From the NCBI RefSeq assembly GCF_004564235.1, contig NZ_SOMN01000031.1:1-64000 (forward strand): 64,000 nt of DNA. The letters run 5' to 3'. Shown one piece after another: positions 49,825-57,990 of the stretch. The stretch comes from Cohnella luojiensis (GTDB taxonomy: Bacteria > Bacillota > Bacilli > Paenibacillales > Paenibacillaceae). The notes beneath the pieces were generated by a model, which was given only the letters and a program-made list of their open reading frames with translations, was not told the origin of the DNA and did no database searches. The first letter of the stretch is position 1, and every line of letters begins with the position of its first letter. A program made the translations under genes and the position numbers.

Positions 49825-51183
49825 TTATTTATCTTTAAGTGCCTGGTTCATATTCTTCACGAACTGATCCAGCGTAAATCCGGACACGAGCAGGTTCTGG
49901 GAGTTATCGTCAATCGCAAGTCCGACCTTCGGACTGCTCAAGACCTCCGCGAAGCTTGTAATATTCGGTATGACTTCCGTCGACAGCCGCTCAAGCATCT
50001 TAGGCATCTGTACCTGTGCGGGTTTATCGATTTTGATGGAAACGATCGGATTTCCTACCATTGTAAATTTGTACTCCGCATATTTTCGAGCCATAAAAGC
50101 AGCCACTTTGATCGCGATTTCCTTGTTTTTCGTATGACCGGAAACCGCGAATCCGGATGGATCTCCCTGGCCGTTCATCGCGAACTTCGTGCTCTCGTAA
50201 GTCGCTTCGTCTTTTGCCGGCCAGTACATCCAGTCTACCCCGTCGCCCATGTTTTTGTGGGCATTCGGGATTTCCCATTGGCCGTTGATGAACATGGCAG
50301 CCTTGCCTTGATAGAATAACGCTGAAGCCTGATCGTAGTTCGTGTTCGTGGCGTTCTTCGCGAAGAGTCCGGCGGCCTGTAATTCTCCGATTTGCCCAGC
50401 GGCCAGCTTCAAAGATTCCGGAATTTCGGTCGCATCGTTGAGCACGCCGTAGCCTTTAGGTTCCTCGCGGGTCATGAAGCCCTTGAGCAATGCATTTCCT
50501 ATCCATTTTTCTTTGGAGAAGATGGCAAGGGGTATAATCCCTTTGTCGACGAATTTCTTGGAAACTTCCTTCAGTTGGTCGATCGTCTTGATGGGTAGAG
50601 CGATGCCTGCATCCTCGAACATTTTTTTGTTGTAGTACAGAATCTGGAACTCTATTCCCGCGTAAGGATACGCATAAACATGACCGTCTGGCGCGATCAA
50701 TTTAGATTCGTTACCCTTGTTCAATTGTTCTTTGAATGTCGCGGTTTCCGCTTCGTTGTCGAGTACGAGAAGATTGTTCGATTTTTTGGCTACCTGCATT
50801 AGGCTCCAATCGGTATCCACGATATCGGGCAGATCGCCCGTCGCCATTTGGGTTTTCAGCTTCTGATTATCGTCTTGCTGGCTTGGAACCAGTTCCAACT
50901 CCACATTTGGCATCTCTTTCTTAAGCTCGGCGATCGCGTAATCATAAGGCAACTTCGTATCGTCATCGAAGTAGCGTGCGCCAATCTTCAGCTTTACCGT
51001 TTCTGCAGGAGTCGGCTCCGCCGATGCAGACGGTTCGGAAGCGGATGCCGAAGGCGAAGCTGACGCCGCAGGTGATTCTGAAGCCGATCCTCCCTCGTTC
51101 TTCTTGTCCGAACCGCAAGCGGTAAGTGAAAATGCCACTATTGCAGCTAGCGCTAAACCGGTAAACCGTAACTTATTTTTCAT
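49825..51183 (-). CDS. Sugar ABC transporter substrate-binding lipoprotein (family 1)
   Basis: 452 residues. Lipobox FSLTACGS, then a Ser/Ala/Pro/Glu linker to about 62. Family 1 solute-binding fold: KLKIGARYFDDDTKLPYDYA, LKTQMATGDLPDIVDTDW, EFQILYYNKKMFEDAGIALP, GKAAMFINGQWEIPN and a C-terminal GFTLDQFVKNMNQALKDK. Follows the YesN-type regulator gene by 110 bp with its own promoter and precedes two permeases. Ligand not known. Confidence 0.93.
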   Translation of the reverse strand: MKNKLRFTGLALAAIVAFSLTACGSDKKNEGGSASESPAASASPSASASEPSASAEPTPAETVKLKIGARYFDDDTKLPYDYAIAELKKEMPNVELELVPSQQDDNQKLKTQMATGDLPDIVDTDWSLMQVAKKSNNLLVLDNEAETATFKEQLNKGNESKLIAPDGHVYAYPYAGIEFQILYYNKKMFEDAGIALPIKTIDQLKEVSKKFVDKGIIPLAIFSKEKWIGNALLKGFMTREEPKGYGVLNDATEIPESLKLAAGQIGELQAAGLFAKNATNTNYDQASALFYQGKAAMFINGQWEIPNAHKNMGDGVDWMYWPAKDEATYESTKFAMNGQGDPSGFAVSGHTKNKEIAIKVAAFMARKYAEYKFTMVGNPIVSIKIDKPAQVQMPKMLERLSTEVIPNITSFAEVLSSPKVGLAIDDNSQNLLVSGFTLDQFVKNMNQALKDK

Positions 51184-51250
51184 TTTTTAGACCCACTCTC
51201 CTATTTGGTCAAAGACGGGTTTTTGAAGGAACCCCAACAACCCTGCATTC

Positions 51251-51280
51251 ATTATAGGGGGGATCCCGTACGATTCGAAA
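51251..51280 (-). promoter_or_regulatory. Candidate activator-dependent promoter of the second binding-protein gene
   Basis: Minus strand TATAAT (51256-51251) with only a weak TTTCGA 18 bp upstream, as expected for a promoter needing an AraC-type activator. Lies in the 110-bp gap after the regulator gene. Confidence 0.45.
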
Positions 51281-51293
51281 TGTACGCTTCGCT

Positions 51294-52910
51294 TCAAACG
51301 TTGGTAAAATTCGCGCTATTTCCGGCCTTGCTCTGCGCCTCGTATTCGCTCGGCGTCACTCCGACATGTTTCTTGAAGCATTTGCTGAAATATCCGGGAT
51401 CGCTATAGCCTGTCATCTCCGCAATTGCGGTAACGCTGACCTGCTTGCGCAGAATAAGTTCCTTAGCACGCTGCATTCGGGTATGGGTGATATATTCCGA
51501 TACGGACATGGAAGCCTCCTTATGGAATATTTTTCGCAAATAACTACCATTAATGAAGATCTGTTTGGTGATCTCCTCCACGTTAAAACCCGGATCCCGG
51601 AAATTCTGTTCGATTAGAAGCTTGGCTTCTTCAAAGACTTTTCTCGACCGGGAAGGCTTATTGTCATCGTTGTTTATTTGGAGCGTCTTCAAACTGATTT
51701 GCTCGACCCAATGGTAAGTCTTATCGAGGGTTTCCTGCTGTTGTAGTTCCTGGTAAGGAGAGAATCCATCTCCCAGCACGGCCCCGATATCCTTTCCGCT
51801 CGCGACGATATGGGAGAGACAAATCGATACGAGGCCGAACACCGTCACGTAAGTCATCTCGGCAGACAAACGCTGCTCCCTAACGTAACGAAACACCTCT
51901 TCGAGGAGCTGTTTCATCTCGTTCTCATCCTTTAAGCGCAAGGCCAGCATCATTTTCTCGTTGATTTCGCTGGAATAGAAACCGTGGGGCGTTCGATCCG
52001 AATCCTGATAGCGAATGACGCCTCCGGTGCCGAGAATGATCTTGCTTTGCAAGGCCGCCATGGATTCCATATAGGAAGCGCGTATGCCGGTATATCCGAA
52101 CTGAAGACTTCCCACGCCAACGGTCACTGAAAATTTAAAATGTTTTTTGACCATGTCGCACAATCGCTGCAGGCTTTCCGTCTCTCCCGTAGGGTCGGGA
52201 CAATCAGGAGTCGGCTGGAATAAGGAAACAATCCGGTCTTCCGGTCCGAAGAAGACGATATTTTGCCCCGGCCAAGCAATGATTTCATGCAGCAGGTTAG
52301 AAACGGTATTCTTCCAAAGAAGAATCTCCTTATGGTCGCTCCATCTTTTGTAGAGATGGTCGATTTCCACAGTAATGACGGCATAACGGCCGGATTCGGC
52401 AGGAATGCCGAATCGTTGCATCTGTCCTCGAGTTTCCGCTTCGGTAATAGAAAGATTCGTGCTGATCAGCATATTGAGAAACTGCTCTCTAAGCCAGAGA
52501 ACGTGATCACGGTCTCTCTGCCGGTATTCTCTCGTTCTTTGAAGATAGCTTTTGATTTTGACCATCGTCAAAAATAATTCGTCGGAATCGAATGGCTTTA
52601 GGATATAATCCTCCACCCCGATCCTCAAGGCGTCTCTGGCATATTGGAATTCCGCGTTGCCCGTCACCATGACGATCGCCATATCCGGATCGTTTTGTTT
52701 CAGCCGCTGCGAGAGTTCCATTCCATCCATATTGGGCATATTGATGTCTACAAGCACAACATCGGGAAAGGTTTTCCTAGTCAATTCCAGCGCTTTTTGT
52801 CCATCCCTGGCTTCGCCGCAGATCGCAAATCCAAGAGATTCCCAATTCAATACCGTACGGAGAAAATCCAGGAACAACGGCTCGTCATCCACGATCAACA
52901 CCTTATACAT
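51294..52910 (-). CDS. YesN-type response regulator (receiver + AraC HTH)
   Basis: 538 residues, ATG overlapping the kinase stop by 8 bp with GGAGG 9 bases upstream. Receiver: Asp8-Asp9, phosphoacceptor Asp55 in VVLVDINMPNMDG, Lys in EDYILKPFDSDE. A long middle region (about 150-420) resembles the degenerate nucleotide-cyclase-like domain of this family. AraC HTH at about 430-530: FNVEEITKQIFINGSYLRKI and MTGYSDPGYFSKCFKKHVG. Likely activator of the downstream ABC genes. Confidence 0.94.
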   Translation of the reverse strand: MYKVLIVDDEPLFLDFLRTVLNWESLGFAICGEARDGQKALELTRKTFPDVVLVDINMPNMDGMELSQRLKQNDPDMAIVMVTGNAEFQYARDALRIGVEDYILKPFDSDELFLTMVKIKSYLQRTREYRQRDRDHVLWLREQFLNMLISTNLSITEAETRGQMQRFGIPAESGRYAVITVEIDHLYKRWSDHKEILLWKNTVSNLLHEIIAWPGQNIVFFGPEDRIVSLFQPTPDCPDPTGETESLQRLCDMVKKHFKFSVTVGVGSLQFGYTGIRASYMESMAALQSKIILGTGGVIRYQDSDRTPHGFYSSEINEKMMLALRLKDENEMKQLLEEVFRYVREQRLSAEMTYVTVFGLVSICLSHIVASGKDIGAVLGDGFSPYQELQQQETLDKTYHWVEQISLKTLQINNDDNKPSRSRKVFEEAKLLIEQNFRDPGFNVEEITKQIFINGSYLRKIFHKEASMSVSEYITHTRMQRAKELILRKQVSVTAIAEMTGYSDPGYFSKCFKKHVGVTPSEYEAQSKAGNSANFTNV

Positions 52911-54708
52911 CCGAATCCGCCTCCTTCTGCCTTAAAGGAAGTCTCACCACGACCGTCGTTCCTTCGTCGGGAGCGCTGTGAACCTTAACCCCGTATTCAT
53001 GTCCATAAAATAATACGATCCTCTCCTGCACGCTGGTTAAGCCGAACGATTTGGAATCCGGATTTCCTTTTTGCTGTTTCAGCAGCCCGCCGCATTTCTC
53101 AGTAGTCATCCCTACTCCGTTGTCAGTGACCGAGATTTGAATCTCTCGGCCCGTTTCGGCAACCCGAATATGAAGCTTTCCGTTCGACCCTTTCGGTTTC
53201 AAACCGTGGTAAATGGCATTCTCGACCAGCGGCTGGATCGTCAATTTGAGAATCTGTCCGTTTAGCGTGCTCTCGTCCACGTCAATGGTGAACTCGAATA
53301 CATCCATGTAGCGCATCTTCTGTATGGCCAAATAATTGCCGACATTGTCGATTTCCTCGCTGACGGTAATGACTTCCCTGCCGCCGCTTAAGACGATCCG
53401 GTAAAAGTCGGCCAGCGCCTTCGTCGCTTCCTTTGCCTGCGCAACCCGATTCATCGAACAAAGCACATAAACCAAATCCAATGTGTTGTAAAGAAAATGG
53501 GGTTTGATTTGAGATTGGATCAACGCAAGCTCATAATGAAGCTTTTGCTTCTGTTCCCTGCCGACTTGTTCGATCAATTCCCGGATCTGTCGGAGCATCT
53601 TGTTGAAGCCCGAAGAAAGAAATCCAATCTCGTCTGCCGTACGGGCATCGAAATAAATGTTCAAATCCCCATCTTTAACCCGCAGCATTGTCTTGGTCAA
53701 GCGGACCAGAGGACCGGCGATCACCCGGGAAAGCATCCTCGCGCCGATAAACGAGAAAACGATCCCTAGCAGTCCCAGCATAATGATATACAAGGTAATC
53801 TTGCGGCTGTCTTCGGTGAGGACATGAAGCGGGATCTGACTGACCAGTTTCCAGTTCATATCATCGAACGGCATGCTGGACACAAGAAATTTACTTCCTC
53901 CCCATTTCACGATTTCCGAGACTGGCTGATCGTTGCTCCAAACATCCCGTAATAAGCCGATTTGGGAGGGGCTCATCCAATCGTCCTTGTTCAAGGAAGA
54001 GATCGCTTGGCCATTCGAATCTACGATCAGATAGTTCCGTTCCTGCTCTCGCTCCACGCTTTGGAAAATCGCCGAAAATGAGCTTTCTTTAATGATCAGG
54101 ATCAAGGTTCCCAGTTGGTCCCCGTTGTCGATGCTGAGAATTTTCTTGCCCAATGTAAGCACCGGCTTTCCCTTCGTCGTTGTGAGAAAGTCGCGCGTCT
54201 CCATCGTAAACCAGATATTTTCTCCGCTCGTTGCGTTGGTTTGTTGAATGATCCTGCTTTGAAATGCCTCCTGCAGTCCATCGGCCATCAGGTGATTGGA
54301 CGTGTGCAACTGGCCGTTCATGTCGAGAAAAGCCGCTGCTTCGACATCCGGAAAGAACAGCAGGTCGAGAGCCAACTGGTTGGATATATGAGTAGCAAGC
54401 TTCTTGATGGTGAATTCGTCGGTTATGGATGCGCGGTCCGCCGGAATGACTTTGTTCAAGCTGACAGTCATAATGTTGGCGCAATTTTTAGCATTGAGAA
54501 GGGTCCCTTGTATTCGGGTGACGATCAGCTCTGATTCCCCAGATACGTTGACGACGGTTTTTCGGATAACCGATTCGGTGAAAATAGAATTGGAAGCGTA
54601 TGCAAGAGTAAACAAAGGAATAGATATCAATGGAATAAAAATGATCATGATTTTCTTTTTAATTTTTTGATTACCGAACCATAACCCTGGCTTCCATAGC
54701 TTATTCAT
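52903..54708 (-). CDS. YesM-type sensor histidine kinase
   Basis: 601 residues, ATG 6 bases after GAGGT. First membrane segment about 20-40, extracellular dCache-like sensor to about 300, second membrane segment near 306-326 (ITLYIIMLGLLGIVFSFIGA), HAMP, then His404 in QIKPHFLYNTLD and an ATPase domain with LVENAIYHGLKP, VTDNGVGM and FGLTSVQERIVLFYG. Same architecture and length as the kinase at 39.8 kb but clearly diverged. First gene of the leftward module. Confidence 0.94.
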   Translation of the reverse strand: MNKLWKPGLWFGNQKIKKKIMIIFIPLISIPLFTLAYASNSIFTESVIRKTVVNVSGESELIVTRIQGTLLNAKNCANIMTVSLNKVIPADRASITDEFTIKKLATHISNQLALDLLFFPDVEAAAFLDMNGQLHTSNHLMADGLQEAFQSRIIQQTNATSGENIWFTMETRDFLTTTKGKPVLTLGKKILSIDNGDQLGTLILIIKESSFSAIFQSVEREQERNYLIVDSNGQAISSLNKDDWMSPSQIGLLRDVWSNDQPVSEIVKWGGSKFLVSSMPFDDMNWKLVSQIPLHVLTEDSRKITLYIIMLGLLGIVFSFIGARMLSRVIAGPLVRLTKTMLRVKDGDLNIYFDARTADEIGFLSSGFNKMLRQIRELIEQVGREQKQKLHYELALIQSQIKPHFLYNTLDLVYVLCSMNRVAQAKEATKALADFYRIVLSGGREVITVSEEIDNVGNYLAIQKMRYMDVFEFTIDVDESTLNGQILKLTIQPLVENAIYHGLKPKGSNGKLHIRVAETGREIQISVTDNGVGMTTEKCGGLLKQQKGNPDSKSFGLTSVQERIVLFYGHEYGVKVHSAPDEGTTVVVRLPLRQKEADSDV

Positions 54709-54840
54709 CAGGCAACCTCAGTTCGTCCATGAATGTGCATTGCGTATAAGCATGGCTCCCTTCAAATAATCTTAGAGGATACACTCCTTCATTCATAGGT
54801 ACATCTGAGTTGTTATGCGTACAAATGCGGTGTCAAAGGG

Positions 54841-54875
54841 AAAAGGCGAACCGGGATGCTCCCGATTCGCCTTTG
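54841..54875. terminator. Terminator near the decayed LRR/copper-amine-oxidase-stalk gene
   Basis: AAAGGCGAATCGGGA-GCAT-CCCGGTTCGCCTTTT on the minus strand, about 80 bp beyond the stop at 54953. Confidence 0.8.
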
Positions 54876-54952
54876 CGACTAGGTATTACCAAGCCCAACG
54901 GGCTATAGTCATATCATAATCTGAGCAACTATTTGTATTACCCTCCTTGTTG

Positions 54953-55638
54953 CTATTTCAGTTTCAATGTGCCCACGATCTCATTTAATTCCTCTTGTGC
55001 ATCCTCTAAAATGTCTTCATTTGCGGAAGCCGTAATCTGGTAGAAACGTCCGTTCGCTTCAAAGAAAACCGCCGTGCATACAAAGGTTTTCCAACCCTCT
55101 TCCGTCTTGTTGAAAACCAATCTTTTCGCGGGATACCCTTGGAACGTCTTCTCTGTTTCTTCCAAAACGTAGGTTTCGTGGTCCGTTAGTAACTGCGTCT
55201 TCCGTTAACATCCGCACTTTGCTGGCCAACTTGCATTCTTATCGTAGTGCCTTCTTTTTCCCCTATGATGGTTTGGGTATCTTCGATCCATGTGACCTTT
55301 AAGCCAAGTTTTTCGAATAGGACTCGAAATGGAACCATCGTGCTTCCGTCCATAATAAAAGGAGGAACATCGAAAGCAATTGACTCCGCGTCGAGAGAAA
55401 CTTGAATCTCCTCTGGCTGAGTCTCGTCTTTGTTGCCCAAGTTTACAATGACGCCATTATTCTCTAGTTTTTTTATAACCTGACTAGCTTGCTCATTCAG
55501 CGGGTTGTTTGCCAAAGATACCTCTTTTAAATTCGGTATCGTTTCGAGCACTTCAATATCCCGGATGAAGTTATCGTCCAAATAAAGATATTCCAATGTG
55601 GGGTGATTTTTTAACGGCGTCAGGTCTTGAATAATTCA
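54953..55638 (-). pseudogene. Broken gene: leucine-rich repeat + copper-amine-oxidase stalk protein
   Basis: Two frames on the minus strand. The upstream piece (stop near 55186) has leucine-rich repeats (LEYLYLDDNFIRDIEVLE, NLKEVSLANNPLNEQA) then a copper amine oxidase N-terminal (stalk) domain (PFIMDGSTMVPFRVLFEKLG, MQVGQQSADVNGR). Right after NGR the frame breaks; the second piece reads LTDHETYVLEETEKTF and FEANGRFYQITASANEDI to the stop at 54953. The second half of the stalk domain is missing at the join, and the 5' end stops at about 55638 with no start or signal peptide. So the gene lost both its front and an inner segment. It was probably a secreted surface protein. Confidence 0.65.
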
Positions 55639-55664
55639 TTCAGGATGCGGAGGTCGATATCCCC

Positions 55665-56177
55665 TTGACGACGAACGGAACCATGTTTGATGTCGAACAG
55701 TTATACCGCGAATACAAGCCATTGCTTACTTCCATCGCTTATCGGATGCTCGGCTCGCTGAGCAAGGCCGAGGATGCTGTTCAGGACGTCTTCGCCGCCG
55801 TCAGTAAATGGGATGGGAGCGACATTTCGCATCCGAAAGCCTATCTTGTCAAAATGCTTGCGAACCGGGTTATCAATATGATGAAAGCCGCTCCGCGCAA
55901 CCGGGAAAGCTATCCCGGACAGTGGCTTCCGGAACCTGTCATCGAGCTTGGTTCGGAAGACGCGCCTCTTGAACGGGTTTTCTCCGGAATCGCCGACAAA
56001 GGATCACTCACAGGGAAATCGCTTCGAGTCTGGATCAGCGGGCAACGAGGTCTGCTCCTGGTGCGGGAGAATAGGCCTCCCATTGCGTTCGCGTTCGAGC
56101 CTGACGACGATCTCGGCGCTATTCGAGCCGTCTATCTGGTCTCCAATCCGGAGAAGCTTACCCGGATCACGTACTAA
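55665..56177 (+). pseudogene. SigJ-like ECF sigma factor with region 4 deleted in frame
   Basis: 170 codons from a TTG with GGAGG 10 bases upstream. Residues 8-75 are sigma region 2 (LYREYKPLLTSIAYRMLGSL, AEDAVQDVFAAVSKWD, NRVINMMKAA). At EDAPLERVFSGIADKG the sequence jumps directly into the C-terminal part of the SnoaL-like domain typical of SigJ proteins (GLLLVRENRPPIAFAFEP, VYLVSNPEKLTRI). Region 4 and the first half of the SnoaL domain, about 120 residues in full-length relatives (near 290), are absent, yet the frame is kept. Without region 4 it cannot read a -35 box, so it is most likely dead; a dominant-negative role is possible but unsupported. Confidence 0.7.
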
Positions 56178-56194
56178 CCAATAAACCATATTTC

Positions 56195-56932
56195 TCAACC
56201 TTTTACCGCTGCGATCAAGAGAAAAATGGGGCGTCGAGTCTCGTCTCGCATCTCGGGATGCTTCGCCAATATTTCTTGGGTAGGTTGAGGTTCGGAGAGC
56301 TTCGTAATCATAAAGCCGGATTCGATTAGCGCATTTACCAAAGTGGCGATGGTACGATGATATTTGACCACGCCATGGTCTAGGAATCTTGTCATCCGTT
56401 GACCTTCAATCTGATAATCGTCGACAGGCCAATGCAATCGCTCGCCTTGCGAACCGTAATACCAGTCCTGCGCGGCGAGCGCGGTGAAGATCGGATGCTC
56501 GACCGAGAGTACGAAGCTGCCCCCAGGCGATAGGCAGTGATATATCTTTCGGCAGACGATGTCGAAGCGCTCGACGTAGTGAAGCGCTAGCGAGCTTATC
56601 GCCACATCGAATTCCCCTGCGCCAAAGTCAATATCTTCTATCGCGAGTTGGCGATAATCGATTGCGGAATCGTCGTTATATTCCTTAGCGCGCGATATCA
56701 TTTTTTCCGAAAGATCTATGCCTACGACCGAACGGGCCTGCTGTTCGCGCGCATATCGGCAGTGCCATCCATAGCCGCAGCCAAGATCAAGCACGTTTTT
56801 ATCGCGTAACTCGGGAATTAAAGAACGAAGAACATGCCATTCCCCTGCAGCCTCCAATCCGCCGATCGAACGATCCATTTGACTGTATCTCGCGAAAAAC
56901 CCCGGATCATCATATTTGTTTTGTTTTGACAA
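56195..56932 (-). CDS. Class I SAM-dependent methyltransferase
   Basis: 245 residues from a TTG at 56932, 10 bases after GGAGG. SAM-binding motif I VLDLGCGYGWHCRYA (near 47-61), acidic motif II VVGIDLSEKMI, motif post-I FDVAISSLALHYV, motif III LSPGGSFVLSVEHP. YcgJ/UbiE-like fold; many relatives are annotated as small-molecule methyltransferases without known substrate. Stands alone between the broken sigma gene and the two-gene unknown cassette. Confidence 0.9.
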   Translation of the reverse strand: MSKQNKYDDPGFFARYSQMDRSIGGLEAAGEWHVLRSLIPELRDKNVLDLGCGYGWHCRYAREQQARSVVGIDLSEKMISRAKEYNDDSAIDYRQLAIEDIDFGAGEFDVAISSLALHYVERFDIVCRKIYHCLSPGGSFVLSVEHPIFTALAAQDWYYGSQGERLHWPVDDYQIEGQRMTRFLDHGVVKYHRTIATLVNALIESGFMITKLSEPQPTQEILAKHPEMRDETRRPIFLLIAAVKG

Positions 56933-57099
56933 ACCACGTTACCCTCCTTGAAACTGTGATTTGCTAGCAATATTCGATAAAACCCAAAAATAATCCTCTT
57001 ACCGTAAGTTAGAAACCTCTTGTCATGTACCGATCGCCACTTTCGTAAAATAGAAAGATGACGCTCGTACGATGATCGTTTGCCTTGGGGGGATCGAAC

Positions 57100-57468
57100 T
57101 TGAAAATAACGTCCGGAGGGTTCGAAGTCGTTTATCACGGCAGAGTATTCGCCTACGGGATGAGCCCGATCGAAATTACGTTGTCCGAAGAGAACGACCC
57201 TTTAACGTTCGTATTTTGCATCGAACACGAACCGGAACGGGATGATTTCATGACGGACATCCGCCTTGTCCGATATAACGAGGTGCGAATCGCGTGCGTC
57301 AACTTTCCTAGAGGCAAGCCAACCGGCAACCATGACATGATCCATCTTGGGGTTCTGAACAATCGCAAGCTGTCGCTTCGTTACGAGGTAACCATCAATT
57401 TCGATTCGACGGCTTGGGTGCTGACGTTTACCTTTTACGCGGGGGAAGGGGTCTCGGATTATGAATAA
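57100..57468 (+). CDS. Unidentified soluble beta-rich protein (cassette gene 1)
   Basis: About 122 residues from a TTG at 57100, 7 bases after GGGGGG; another TTG at 57085 overlaps the G-run. No signal peptide or membrane segment. Alternating hydrophobic strands (FEVVYHGRVFAYG, PIEITLS, LTFVFCIEHEP, DIRLVRYNEVRIACVNFP, LSLRYEVTINFD, VLTFTFYAGEG) suggest a small beta sandwich. It reminds me of DUF6864-type proteins, a weak recollection. Its last 8 bases overlap the start of the next gene, so the two are made together. Confidence 0.6.
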   Translation: MKITSGGFEVVYHGRVFAYGMSPIEITLSEENDPLTFVFCIEHEPERDDFMTDIRLVRYNEVRIACVNFPRGKPTGNHDMIHLGVLNNRKLSLRYEVTINFDSTAWVLTFTFYAGEGVSDYE

Positions 57469-57775
57469 AATCGAAATCCAAGACCCTAGAGTCGCCAGCA
57501 AGATCATCGCGGCGAATGCGGAGAACGACAGACGCAAAGCGGAACTCGGATTCCTCGGCAAATTCTTCGGCTCGGGGGACAACGTCCGCTTGTACATCGT
57601 AGGCACGATTGCGCTCGGAGTCCTCTTGATCGCGCTGATCTACACCTTAACGCCAGACAAATATCGTTCGGCCGATTTCGGATTAAAGGAAATGTGGACG
57701 CTTGTGGTGCTCCCCGTCGAATCGACGATTATTGGATACTTGATCGGATCGCGTTCGAAAGAACCCGGCAACTGA
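57461..57775 (+). CDS. Unidentified two-helix membrane protein (cassette gene 2)
   Basis: 104 residues, ATG at 57461 inside the end of the previous gene. Residues 1-40 are polar and charged (EIQDPRVASKIIAANAENDR), residues about 43-65 a membrane helix (LYIVGTIALGVLLIALIYTL), a short loop, and a second helix around 79-97 (MWTLVVLPVESTIIGYLIGS), ending RSKEPGN. Not recognised. Size and topology resemble small membrane effectors or holin-like proteins, but so do many regulators; function open. Confidence 0.6.
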   Translation: MNKIEIQDPRVASKIIAANAENDRRKAELGFLGKFFGSGDNVRLYIVGTIALGVLLIALIYTLTPDKYRSADFGLKEMWTLVVLPVESTIIGYLIGSRSKEPGN

Positions 57776-57990
57776 ATCTCCGATCACCATCAACCAGCAC
57801 ACCTTATGCTTCCATAACCGTTTTTCGATCCAAAATTATTTCTGCAAATAAATGTAAATTTGTGTTATTTTAAATACAGGATTTACATAGCATTTGGGAT
57901 AAAAGCACCTAAAAGTAATGCTTATTGTTATTGAAAGGAGGGCATTCAGAATACATCGATTGTACCTAACCATTAAAAGGAGGCGTTATC

